This document shows positions 16,737 through 24,345 of a DNA stretch of 33,110 nucleotides, in pieces. Every line of letters starts with the position of its first letter. Within the stretch, counting starts at the first letter, position 1. The DNA comes from an uncultured Planctomycetales bacterium (GTDB lineage: Bacteria > Planctomycetota > Planctomycetia > Pirellulales > Thermoguttaceae): positions 1-33,110 of the forward strand of contig CAMNJU010000010.1 of NCBI GenBank assembly GCA_946541595.1, given 5' to 3'. Made by a program: the position numbers and the translations under genes. The notes under the pieces were generated by a model. The model was not told the DNA's origin and did not search any database. It worked only from the letters and a program-made list of their open reading frames with translations.

Positions 16737-17216
16737 TTAGGATCGCATTTTCTTGCTTTTCGGTCGGTTGACGGAGTCTAGCCAGATAGTTACCGGACCG
16801 TCGTTTATCAGGGAAACGGCCATGTTCGCTTGAAACACGCCCTCTTCGGTTGGCGTTCCTAGCGAATTGAGTTCTTGAACAAACGTTCGATAGAGCCGAT
16901 TTGCTTTTTCCGGTTCCGCCGCGTCTGTGAAGCTGGGGCGGTTGCCCTTGACGCAGTCCGCGTAGAGTGTGAATTGGCTGACGATGAGCGCGCGTCCGCC
17001 GACTTGTTCGAGGTTGAGATTCATCTTGCCGGCCTCGTCTTCAAAAACGCGGAGACCTGATATCTTTTTGGCCAAATACTGAGCGTCCTCGACCTCGTCT
17101 TCCTGGCCGACTCCTAGTAGCACAAGGAATCCCTTCTCAATCTGACCCGAAACGCGATTGTTCTGATCGGGAAGTTCGACTTTTGCCATCGAAACGCGTT
17201 GAATACATGCTCTCAT
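16737..17216 (-). CDS. dtd: D-aminoacyl-tRNA deacylase
   Basis: A 159-aa cytoplasmic enzyme that hydrolyses D-amino acids from mischarged tRNA and, in this family, also glycine from tRNA-Ala. The start MRACIQRVSMAKVEL is typical. The two active-site signatures are present: SQFTLYAD in the middle and NDGPVT near the C-terminus (family Gly-cisPro motif), in INDGPVTIWLDS. The usual length is about 145-150 aa; a short basic tail (NRPKSKKMRS) is extra. ATG 17216 is the only sensible start. The gene is transcribed away from a short basic ORF at 17278. No operon partner is obvious. Confidence 0.96.
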   Translation of the reverse strand: MRACIQRVSMAKVELPDQNNRVSGQIEKGFLVLLGVGQEDEVEDAQYLAKKISGLRVFEDEAGKMNLNLEQVGGRALIVSQFTLYADCVKGNRPSFTDAAEPEKANRLYRTFVQELNSLGTPTEEGVFQANMAVSLINDGPVTIWLDSVNRPKSKKMRS

Positions 17217-17247
17217 TTGATTCTTCCGAACGGCGTCTTGAAAATAG

Positions 17248-17253
17248 TATAAT
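17248..17253 (+). promoter_or_regulatory. Possible -10 box before the 47-aa basic ORF
   Basis: TATAAT, with a weak TTCCGA 18 bp upstream (17224-17229). Transcription would begin near 17260, giving an 18-nt leader to ATG 17278. Confidence 0.4.
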
Positions 17254-17277
17254 GGCTTTGGAGAAACGAATCGGGAA

Positions 17278-17421
17278 ATGCTGAGAGAAAATCTGCGCGT
17301 ACGGACAAAAGAATTACGCGCCCGACTGAGAAAAATGCGGCTTCAAACGGAAAAACCGACGCAATTGCGCTTTTTTAGACAAGCCTTGAAAAAACGGAAG
17401 GAGCTAACCGTCGAGGCATGA
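17278..17421 (+). CDS. Possible small basic protein, 47 aa
   Basis: The frame ATG 17278 to TGA 17421 encodes a strongly basic helical peptide: it begins MLRENLRVRTKELRARLRK, continues with many Arg/Lys residues and ends RKELTVEA. A TATAAT box sits 25 bases upstream. The Shine-Dalgarno sequence is weak (GGAG is too far, CGGGAAATG is close). The composition suits a nucleic-acid or ribosome binding role, but no family is recognised. It may be a chance ORF. Between 17422 and 17601 I see nothing else. Confidence 0.35.
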   Translation: MLRENLRVRTKELRARLRKMRLQTEKPTQLRFFRQALKKRKELTVEA

Positions 17422-17601
17422 ATAATCATGATACCATTTGACGCCAGCCGAGACTCCTACAAGATCGCGGCGCCGTGGATAGCCTGACGGTCAACTCCAG
17501 TTCGTTATTTTTCGTCTTCGTCGGAAACACACAACTTTCGCCGTCTTGCGGAAAAGTTGCTTGGAACGTCAATCCTTTTTGTTCCGTCTGACGAGCAGAC
17601 T

Positions 17602-18180
17602 TCAAACGACTCCGAGTTCCTTCTTGGAACCAACCAGCGAACGGAGACGCTCGGCAAGAAGCGCCGAATCAAACGGCTTGCGGAACGTTTCGTTGATGCT
17701 GGAACGATCAAAACTCGTGCTGCTTCCGTCGTCAGGCAGAAGGGCAATAAGGATAATCTCGCCGAATTCAGGATTGCGGCGAAGATTCTGGCAGATTTGC
17801 AGCGCTTCGGCGCGACCGATCGAGAAATCGACGATGATGCAGTCGGGATGGAAGCTCTCCGCCTGAATACCGGCGTCGAAGCCGCTAGCCGCCACGGCGA
17901 CCTTGAACTGGCGTTCGACGGGCAGTTCGCGCCGCACGTTTTCGATCAAGACTTGATCTTGCGCGACGATTAGGACTTTGGCCAGCGTTTCGTCTTCAAG
18001 ATCGCCAAGGGGCATGCCGTGTTCCTTGAGGAACTTGATGAGACAATCGCGAGGGATGCGTCGATCTTGCGAACCGGGGATACGGTACCCCTTGAGCCGA
18101 CCGGAATCGAACCATTTGCTAACAGTACGAGGGGCGACTTTACAGATCTTAGCGACCTGACCAGTTGTAAAAACCTTCAT
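17602..18180 (-). CDS. MerR/excisionase-type HTH fused to a receiver domain
   Basis: A 192-aa regulator. Residues 1-55 form a winged HTH (MKVFTTGQVAKICKVAPRTV, then SKWFDSGRLKGYRIPGSQDR), the BldC/HTH_17 type that binds DNA. A linker (HGMPLGDLEDE) leads to a receiver domain at about 70-185. D118 (CIIVDFS) is the phosphorylation-site position and K168 (FRKPFD) is the conserved lysine. The acidic pair at the end of strand 1 is changed to AQD, and the switch Thr/Ser position reads ALLPDD, so phosphorylation may be weak or absent. I recognise this fusion as highly conserved in planctomycetes. Start ATG 18180 has GGAGAG upstream; an in-frame start at 18219 adds 13 unlikely residues. Its targets are unknown. 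Confidence 0.88.
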   Translation of the reverse strand: MKVFTTGQVAKICKVAPRTVSKWFDSGRLKGYRIPGSQDRRIPRDCLIKFLKEHGMPLGDLEDETLAKVLIVAQDQVLIENVRRELPVERQFKVAVAASGFDAGIQAESFHPDCIIVDFSIGRAEALQICQNLRRNPEFGEIILIALLPDDGSSTSFDRSSINETFRKPFDSALLAERLRSLVGSKKELGVV

Positions 18181-19209
18181 TGCAGGCTCTCCGATAAAAA
18201 TATACGCATTTGTGTCCAACGAAGCTGCTCGCTAAATCGCGGGCAGACTTAAGCCTTCGTCTCGGTCAAACGCCGTTCTCCGTAACGACGCAAAAACTTC
18301 CGACGCGTTGTTAAAAGGCTAACGAAAAATAGCTCAGACGGACTGTGCGCTCGCCAACGTCCATTTGAACCGCCTAAGACGGATCAAAACAGGCCGTGTC
18401 GACGTTCCCGAACCCTCTGATTCTGTCTAACCGCGCAGAAACGACGCCGCCAAGACAAAACCGTACCGGGTGCGTCCTTCAAATCGAAGTCCGTCCCCAT
18501 GACTTTTCCTTTTTTCGGATATCTCGCACCCCTTTCTAAAATCAAAATTGAAAGAAATGCAAAACACGCCACAAACAGAATCGAAACTTCCTTTGGAATA
18601 AAAGGAAAAATTGATTCTGGGAAAACAATGGAGTCTGCGCCGAGAACGCGTATGCCATAAGCGTCTCAGCGACGGGCTGCGAATTGAAACTCCGTCTTCG
18701 GGCAACGACCGGAGACCGATCGTCAACGAACTAAATATGTCGATTTTGGGTGGATTCACGGCTGTGCGCGTTCCACGAAACCGACTTTTTAGCGTCATTG
18801 TAGCACGTTTATCGACAACGCCAGTCGTATAACTTGAGCCGACTTTTATAGAGAATTACGCTTCGTAGGGAAATGAGGAATTCGATTGCTTTTTATAGGA
18901 ATTATACAGAAAATGCCGGCGTAAATCTGATGAAATGGGAAATATTACCGGCTAAATTAAATTTAACGAATTACCAATAATACTCTTTTTCGCTAAAATA
19001 CCTTTTCAGACGCGTGCAATCGAATCTTTCAGCGTACGAAGGAAGAACGTCTTTGCCAGAAATCAAGGCGAACAGACTTGTTTTTTGGGTCGTGCATGGG
19101 GCGCGTGAAACGGCGGGCGACGGGGCTGTGCCTTTGTGGACAGAGACTGCCGTATAGATTGTTGGACGTTGTGTGGCGTTTTTGAGAAACGTATCGAGAA
19201 AGGAATTTC
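18181..19209. other. Long mostly non-coding interval upstream of the HTH-receiver gene
   Basis: About 1 kb between divergent genes. A TACAAT box on the minus strand (18802-18797, weak -35 CTGGCG 17 bp upstream) could begin a leader of about 600 nt for the regulator gene. It contains a stable hairpin (GTCTTCGG at 18694-18701 with CCGGAGAC at 18709-18716) and an AT-rich dyad at 18588-18607. Plus-strand sequence from 18840 to 19200 is AT-rich at first and holds the promoter of the 562-aa gene, but no clear hexamers. No tRNA or known RNA family was recognised. Confidence 0.4.
18384..18500 (-). CDS. Doubtful 38-aa ORF in the leader of the HTH-receiver gene
   Basis: ATG at 18500 is preceded by AAAAGGAAAAGTC, a good ribosome binding site. 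The peptide begins MGTDFDLKDAPGTVLSW and ends in an Arg-rich tail (RVRERRHGLF). No family is recognised. It is worth noting only because of the site and its position in a long leader. Confidence 0.22.
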   Translation of the reverse strand: MGTDFDLKDAPGTVLSWRRRFCAVRQNQRVRERRHGLF

Positions 19210-20898
19210 ATGGATAACGCTGGCATGGTAGATCAGGTTGTTGTCGCCGTAACGCTTGGCGAACCTCGCAACGTTGTTTCTCTGGAACAGGCTACTGACG
19301 GGGTCGGCGACGAAGACCTTGAAGTCGTCCTTGATAGCGCCGCCGACGTAGCTCTCTTTGAAGATCGTTTCGACGGGTCCAATCTATTTTGCTTTGGACT
19401 CCCGAGCGGACGCATGCTGGTGGGGAGGTTGGCGCCCGGTCCAAAAGACCTGGAAACGAAGCCTGACTCCCAGAGAAAGTTCTTTTTTGAATGTCTTGTC
19501 GCCGATTGGCAAGCGTTCGCACTCAGCGGCTCAAACCCGTGGAGTCTGCAGTCTCAGGCGATCTCCGATTTATATTTTATGAGTTACGCCCATTACGCAG
19601 AAGGAAAGAAACTTCAGGCTTTCCGTGTGGATAAGCAGAGGGAAATAATAAAACTTGGCGAACTGAAAGCTGAGATCGCTAAGAATTCTCCTCATACGCT
19701 GGCCGTTTTGGCGCAGTCGGTAATCGAGAATTCGCAGACGTTCTTTGTGGCAAGCCGTTCGCCGATGGGAGTCGTTTCAGCTTTGTACGGTCTGACTCCG
19801 CTTGCTTTGCGCCCGCTTCTTTCCGTGGCTGTTGGTATCGTCTTTCGAAATAGAGACGTCCGCGTGACCGGCGTTTTTCATCAAAGAAAGAGGAGTTTGG
19901 ATTTGCCCTACTCGACGGACGCCAAATCTTTTTTTAATTTGGATTATTGCAACAGCGACGGGGGCGGGTATTTTGTTCATAATCCTTGGTGTAAATGTTT
20001 AGAAAGGGTTCTGGAAGCCGGAGGGGATTCCATTTCTCTTTGCCTTTTTTCTTACGCTATGGAGAGAGTCGTCGATGAATTTAGAGCCAGCGTATTTAAC
20101 GGGAGTATTCAATTCAGCGATTTAGCGAGCCTAGGCAATCTACTCCTTGAGGAATTCGTGCTAGAAGACGGCGGAGACGCTTTTGGCGAGTCGTCAGACG
20201 AGGGAGTGAGTTTCCATTTGGACGACGATTCCGGCGAGAGTTGGAAAAACGGAGCCGCAGATCCGGATTCGGAAATTATCTCTTTTGACCAATCTGTTCT
20301 GGCTAATCCGAAAGGCGAGAGAAAGCCAAAAACAGATAGGCATTTCTATGACGAATTGATATCCTACACGAAGGACGTCGGCGCAAAGCAGTATGAAGAT
20401 TATAAAAACAAAAAGGGCGCTCCCTCTCAGGATGCGCCGCCAGAGGACGGGAAAAACCGCGGCGTTTTAGACGACGTCCAACGCGGAATTCAAGAAGCGC
20501 GAGAGAAGGGTAATCTTCGTTCCGCCGATCCTGATAAGGCTGATCGGCGCTCTGACGATTTCGGAGGCTTTACGCTGTCTCCCTTTGCTCTTTTAAGCTG
20601 TAAATTGCCAGATAGAGACGTGTTCCTTAGAAAGCTCGACTCGCTTATTGACGGCGTCGTTAAAAGCGCGGGTTCTGTAGAATCGCGCGAAGCGTTGGGG
20701 GCTTTTTGGACTGAACTGTGTAGGGTATGTAACAACCGGGAGATTCTTTTAATTCGAAACGTTTATATCAAATGGATGACGTGCATCGTCAATTCGCGTT
20801 CTTCCGATAAAAGCGTCGATACGGTTAAGAGGAACAACGGCTTATTCCACGTTTTTAACGTCATTTCTAAGGGCTCTGGCAAAGAATCCGACGTTTGA
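19210..20898 (+). CDS. Uncharacterised 562-aa protein, possible GTPase-associated-protein-like N-terminal region
   Basis: No signal peptide or membrane span is visible. Residues 1-310 form a folded alpha/beta region including LFCFGLPSGRMLVGRLAPG and SVIENSQTFFVASRSPMGVV. A segment LYGLTPLALRPLLSVAVGIV recalls, by wording only, the middle part of GAP1-type proteins from NTPase-based conflict systems (leucine-rich, LPxxxRxxLSFxxG). That link is weak. Residues about 315-450 are acidic to mixed-charge and probably disordered. A helical C-terminal domain (about 460-550) contains ALLSCKLPDRDVFLRKLDSL. ATG 19210 has AAAGGAA 8 bases upstream. It begins the four-gene plus-strand unit that ends at 23979. 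Confidence 0.75.
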   Translation: MDNAGMVDQVVVAVTLGEPRNVVSLEQATDGVGDEDLEVVLDSAADVALFEDRFDGSNLFCFGLPSGRMLVGRLAPGPKDLETKPDSQRKFFFECLVADWQAFALSGSNPWSLQSQAISDLYFMSYAHYAEGKKLQAFRVDKQREIIKLGELKAEIAKNSPHTLAVLAQSVIENSQTFFVASRSPMGVVSALYGLTPLALRPLLSVAVGIVFRNRDVRVTGVFHQRKRSLDLPYSTDAKSFFNLDYCNSDGGGYFVHNPWCKCLERVLEAGGDSISLCLFSYAMERVVDEFRASVFNGSIQFSDLASLGNLLLEEFVLEDGGDAFGESSDEGVSFHLDDDSGESWKNGAADPDSEIISFDQSVLANPKGERKPKTDRHFYDELISYTKDVGAKQYEDYKNKKGAPSQDAPPEDGKNRGVLDDVQRGIQEAREKGNLRSADPDKADRRSDDFGGFTLSPFALLSCKLPDRDVFLRKLDSLIDGVVKSAGSVESREALGAFWTELCRVCNNREILLIRNVYIKWMTCIVNSRSSDKSVDTVKRNNGLFHVFNVISKGSGKESDV

Positions 20899-20990
20899 CG
20901 CCTTTGAAATCGCGTGGCTGGACGCGACTGACGGTCGGTTTAGACGCGCAGACGCCTATCAGTAGAACTCGAGAACGAACGGTGAACATT

Positions 20991-21821
20991 ATGGCGCGTT
21001 TGTTTTTTTTCTTAGTCGTGGCGCTTGCTTTTTGTATGCCGCTGGACGCTTTGGGGCAGGAAGTCGCGTCAGGTTCCGCACTTCAAGAGCCAGAAGGCGC
21101 GTCGGAACCGGTTTCTTCCGAGCCTAACGCTGAAAATAGCGGCGGCGTTTTGAACAATGAGGAAAAGACGGAAGAAGGAAAGCAAGACGCGTTCGATTAT
21201 ACAGCCCTGTACGACGTTCCTGAGGATTTGCGAAAACTGGATAAAGTTTCGCCAATTTGGGTTTCCAAGGATAGAAAACACGTGGCTCTGGGCGGCGAAA
21301 TTTGTCTCCGGGAAGGGCTGCTCGAGTTCTTTGCGTGCCGCCGCAACAGTAAAGAGCACGAGTCGATTGTTTCTCTGGACGTTCCTCCGCATTTGATTCA
21401 CGCCGCGCTTTTGGCGGTGGGAGCGAAGCAGGGCGCGCCCGCTAAATTTGATCCTGTCTTCGTTCCGCCGACCGGAGACGTTATTGAAATTGAAATACGC
21501 TGGTTTGAACCCAAGAGTAAAGAGATTCAAAATGCCAGAGCGCAGGATTTTATTTTGGAGAACGAATCCGGCAAGACGATGCAGGCTTCTTGGGTCTTTA
21601 CCGGAGGTCTCTTTGGCGTCGACCCTGACGGAAAGAAATACTACTTGGCCAACGTAACGGGCGAAGTCTTTGGCGTGTCGAATTTTCCGGGGTCCGTTTT
21701 AGACGTTCCTTTTGAGAGTTCCAGCGATAATTCGCAGCTCTGTTACGCGCCAAATACAAAGAGAATCCCCGACGTAGGAACGAAATGTCTTTTGATTCTT
21801 ACGCGGAAAGGCGAGAAATAA
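20991..21821 (+). CDS. Secreted YdjY-domain protein
   Basis: A 276-aa exported protein. A signal peptide (MARLFFFLVVALAFCMPLDA, cleavage after LGQ or nearby) decides the start at 20991; a TTG at 20895 would put 32 residues in front of it. A Glu/Ser-rich linker (to about 70) leads to the YdjY domain. Its marks are ICLREGLLEFFACRRNSKEH, then HAALLAVGAKQGAPAKFDP, WVFTGGLFG, GEVFGVSNFPGSVLDVPFES and a final RIPDVGTKCLLILT. The family is widespread in planctomycetes; its biochemical role is unknown to me. The gene starts about 90 bases after the 562-aa ORF and is followed by a protease gene. Confidence 0.85.
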   Translation: MARLFFFLVVALAFCMPLDALGQEVASGSALQEPEGASEPVSSEPNAENSGGVLNNEEKTEEGKQDAFDYTALYDVPEDLRKLDKVSPIWVSKDRKHVALGGEICLREGLLEFFACRRNSKEHESIVSLDVPPHLIHAALLAVGAKQGAPAKFDPVFVPPTGDVIEIEIRWFEPKSKEIQNARAQDFILENESGKTMQASWVFTGGLFGVDPDGKKYYLANVTGEVFGVSNFPGSVLDVPFESSSDNSQLCYAPNTKRIPDVGTKCLLILTRKGEK

Positions 21822-21877
21822 ACTTTTATAACTTGCGGCCCCCTTTTATTCGATCGACCGTATTGAAAGGATTTTAT

Positions 21878-22804
21878 ATGGACCCCTACGAAAATGCGGA
21901 AAGCGTTTCTAATGATTCCGGTTACATTTCAACTCCAGCGCCGCGCGGCGACGCCGAAAATTTAAAGGAGGCTCAACGCGCCGCCGCTTCGGCGCGAATG
22001 TCCTATTTAGTTCTGACGCTTGTTATCCTATTGGCGATAGTGTTAACCCCGTCTATAGCCGAGCGTTGGGCTTATTCCACGACACGGGGAGCCGAACGCG
22101 CGAAACGGGTGGAGGCTGAGAAGTTCCTTGCCGACCATCCCGACGCGATTGGCAATATGAAAATTGCGTATGTCGCGAAACTTGTTGCGCCGAGCGTCGT
22201 CGGTATCAAGACAAACATGATAACGTCGGATTATTTCGGAAGCGCCGTAGCGCAAGGCCAAGGGTCGGGCGTCGTCGTTGATCCTCGCGGACTTATCGTT
22301 ACAAACTTCCACGTCATTTGCGAAAACGGACGTCTTGTAGACGGCGTGGAAATCTGTTTGAGCGACGGACGCAGTATTTCTGAAGGTATTCGCCTTATTG
22401 GATTTGACGAAAAATTAGACGTCGCCGTTCTGAAAGTTGAAGCGGGAGAAATGTCCGCGATCGAGTGGGGCGACAGCGACGCGCTTGAAGTTGGCGACGC
22501 CGTTTTAGCGATCGGCAATCCTTACGGATTGGCGCATACCGTTACGGAGGGAATCGTTAGCGCAAAAGAGCGGTTTGTCTTCGACGATAAGGGCGTTGTG
22601 GCGCAGGAGTTTCTGCAAACGGACGCGGCTGTCAATCCCGGCAACAGCGGCGGCGCCCTCGTCGACGACCGGGGAAGGCTGGTTGGAATCAACACCGCGA
22701 TCTTTGGTCAGCAGTATCAGGGAATTAGCTTTGCCTTGCCAGTGAAGCGCGTTCGCGCGGTCTACGACGAAATTTTGGGTCAGTATCCCGATCTTAAAAA
22801 ATGA
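21878..22804 (+). CDS. Membrane-anchored trypsin-like (HtrA/DegP-type) serine protease without PDZ domain
   Basis: A 308-aa protein. Residues about 38-62 (SYLVLTLVILLAIVLTPSIA) form a single membrane anchor, placing the protease domain outside the cytoplasmic membrane. The catalytic triad is intact: H145 (TNFHVIC), D181 (KLDVAVLK) and S257 (NPGNSGGAL). QGQGSGVVVDPRGLIVTNFH, GDAVLAIGNPYGL and ISFALPVKRV are typical of the DegP/DegS fold. The chain ends about 15 residues after the protease domain, with no PDZ module, so regulation must differ from DegS. ATG 21878 has AAAGGA at good spacing; an upstream in-frame ATG overlaps the previous gene and is less likely. It probably acts in envelope protein quality control or processing of a neighbouring product. 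Confidence 0.93.
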   Translation: MDPYENAESVSNDSGYISTPAPRGDAENLKEAQRAAASARMSYLVLTLVILLAIVLTPSIAERWAYSTTRGAERAKRVEAEKFLADHPDAIGNMKIAYVAKLVAPSVVGIKTNMITSDYFGSAVAQGQGSGVVVDPRGLIVTNFHVICENGRLVDGVEICLSDGRSISEGIRLIGFDEKLDVAVLKVEAGEMSAIEWGDSDALEVGDAVLAIGNPYGLAHTVTEGIVSAKERFVFDDKGVVAQEFLQTDAAVNPGNSGGALVDDRGRLVGINTAIFGQQYQGISFALPVKRVRAVYDEILGQYPDLKK

Positions 22805-22869
22805 GAATTGATTTAACACATAGAAACGCTGCGTCTTGCGGCGTAATTGACTGAAAGGAAGTAGACCCG

Positions 22870-23889
22870 ATGTGCGCTGGTAGTCGAAGATCCTGGGCGT
22901 TTGTTGGAATCGCGCTCGCCGTTACGGTTCTGGCCTTCTGGGAATGCCGAATTCTGTCGGCCGACGAACCCAACGGTTCCGAGACCTCAGAGTTGTTTGG
23001 CGACTTGAATTTCAGTAATGGATTTACCGTTTTGGACGCCGCTAGAACGCTTGGAATTCTGCGTCTTCCGGTTCCCGGCCTTGACGCGGCGCCCGGACAG
23101 AACGCCGCCCCTACTTGGAAGATCGCGCAGCACAATTCGAAATACGATCTGACAAAGGGAAAGATAAACGTCGGCGCGAATCTTTCGGAATCCGTAACCC
23201 CTGGTCAGCGCTTAGCGCTTGAGAGAAACGCCGACGGCGAGCTTGTTCTTTATCTGGACGTCTCGACCGACAAGGAATACGCCGCGCCCCGTAAGAACGG
23301 CGAACCGTGGATTCACTTGCTTCTTGTCCGCGATTTTCCGCCCGAAGAGCGCGTGTCTTTCAGCGACGCGGAATCGATTGTCTTTTCGTGCGACGCGCGC
23401 GTGTGCGATTGGAAACGCCTCATGACCGACGGCGAGTTCAATTCGTCCGTCCACGCGACCCAAGCGTCTGTCTACTTTGCCATTTCGAACGATTCGCCTG
23501 ATTCGCCCGACTACCGCGACTATATCTGGTTTGGCGTCTCGTTCTTTGACGACCGTTCGGAAGTTCAGGAGCAGTACGTCGAGGTAGACGGAGATCCGCG
23601 AACGATCGGCACCGGCAAACTGATCTATCGGCTTGGAGATCAAAAAACGATCGACGACGTTATGTCGGGCGTTAATCCCTATTCCAAGCAGTGGACGCAC
23701 ATTGAGATAGATCTTGTTCAGTATATAACCGAAGCTCTAAAAACCGCGAAAGAACGCGGTTTTATGACTCATACGGACGTCGGCGACTTAAAATTGGCTC
23801 ATTTCAACTACGGGTGGGAGACTCCCGGAACGTACAGCGCGTCGTTGGCGATTAAAAATCTGCGTTTGGAAGCGACCGTGAAGAAATAA
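22870..23889 (+). CDS. Secreted protein of unknown function
   Basis: A 339-aa exported protein. An N-terminal hydrophobic segment (WAFVGIALAVTVLAFWECRI) ends near LSA-DEP, a likely signal cleavage. The mature part appears all-beta: residues about 100-335 contain ADGELVLYLDVSTDKEY, an EPWIHLLLVRDFPPEERVSF segment, DYIWFGVSFFDD and a final GTYSASLAIKNLRLEA strand. This alternation resembles jelly-roll binding domains, but no family is recognised. AAAGGAAG lies 10 bases before ATG 22870. It is the last gene before the terminator at 23932. Confidence 0.72.
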   Translation: MCAGSRRSWAFVGIALAVTVLAFWECRILSADEPNGSETSELFGDLNFSNGFTVLDAARTLGILRLPVPGLDAAPGQNAAPTWKIAQHNSKYDLTKGKINVGANLSESVTPGQRLALERNADGELVLYLDVSTDKEYAAPRKNGEPWIHLLLVRDFPPEERVSFSDAESIVFSCDARVCDWKRLMTDGEFNSSVHATQASVYFAISNDSPDSPDYRDYIWFGVSFFDDRSEVQEQYVEVDGDPRTIGTGKLIYRLGDQKTIDDVMSGVNPYSKQWTHIEIDLVQYITEALKTAKERGFMTHTDVGDLKLAHFNYGWETPGTYSASLAIKNLRLEATVKK

Positions 23890-23931
23890 TCGCGACCGAT
23901 CGAAACAGAAGGTTGGGCGAGAGCGTTTTAG

Positions 23932-23979
23932 AGAACGGCTGCGGGAGTTTTACAGGCTTCGTCGCAGCCGTTCTTTTTG
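23932..23979 (+). terminator. Intrinsic terminator after the 19.2-23.9 kb unit
   Basis: AGAACGGCTGCG (23932-23943) and CGCAGCCGTTCT (23963-23974) form a perfect 12-bp stem, followed by a T run through 23979. It ends the four-gene unit and insulates the pilus locus. Confidence 0.93.
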
Positions 23980-24085
23980 TAATTGTTTCCTTATCTTATC
24001 CATTCTATGTCAACTTTTTCTTGATGTAAAAATTTAACGTTTAATAAAAATAATCTGATCATATTTGCTAAAACGGTTGTGCTGA

Positions 24086-24105
24086 TTTTAACAATTGTGT
24101 TAAAA
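24086..24105. promoter_or_regulatory. Perfect AT-rich inverted repeat upstream of pilB
   Basis: TTTTAACA-ATTG-TGTTAAAA, an 8-bp dyad with 4-bp spacer, about 50 bases before the likely -35 of the pil promoter. The form suits a dimeric regulator binding site. It is not followed by a T-tract on either strand. Confidence 0.45.
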
Positions 24106-24153
24106 AGTATGCGTCAAAAACGGGCAAAGAAAAGCCTAATAATTAAAAAACCC

Positions 24154-24182
24154 TTGATTTTTAGCTATAGAGCAATTAAACT
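24154..24182 (+). promoter_or_regulatory. Likely promoter of the pil locus
   Basis: TTGATT (24154-24159), a 17-bp spacer and TAAACT (24177-24182). The start would be near 24189, giving a leader of about 155 nt that contains a CGAAAC-GCC-GTTTCG hairpin (24235-24249). The remainder of 23980-24345 is AT-rich non-coding DNA. Confidence 0.55.
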
Positions 24183-24345
24183 AGGAAAGGCTTTTTCTGT
24201 TTTATCGGGAAAGTCGGAAGGAGTCGAAACGCCGTTTCGGCGACAGCCGACGCGTTTGCTGTTTCTTGTTCGATTGTTCGAGACGTCGAACCGGCGCGCG
24301 CTCGTTTAGTGAGTTTTTAAGCTGTGGAAAACTTAGGGTGCTTTT

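Noticed and set aside
18100..18125. tRNA T-loop-like string (GGAATCGAACC)
   Set aside because: It lies inside the HTH coding region and no cloverleaf can be built around it.
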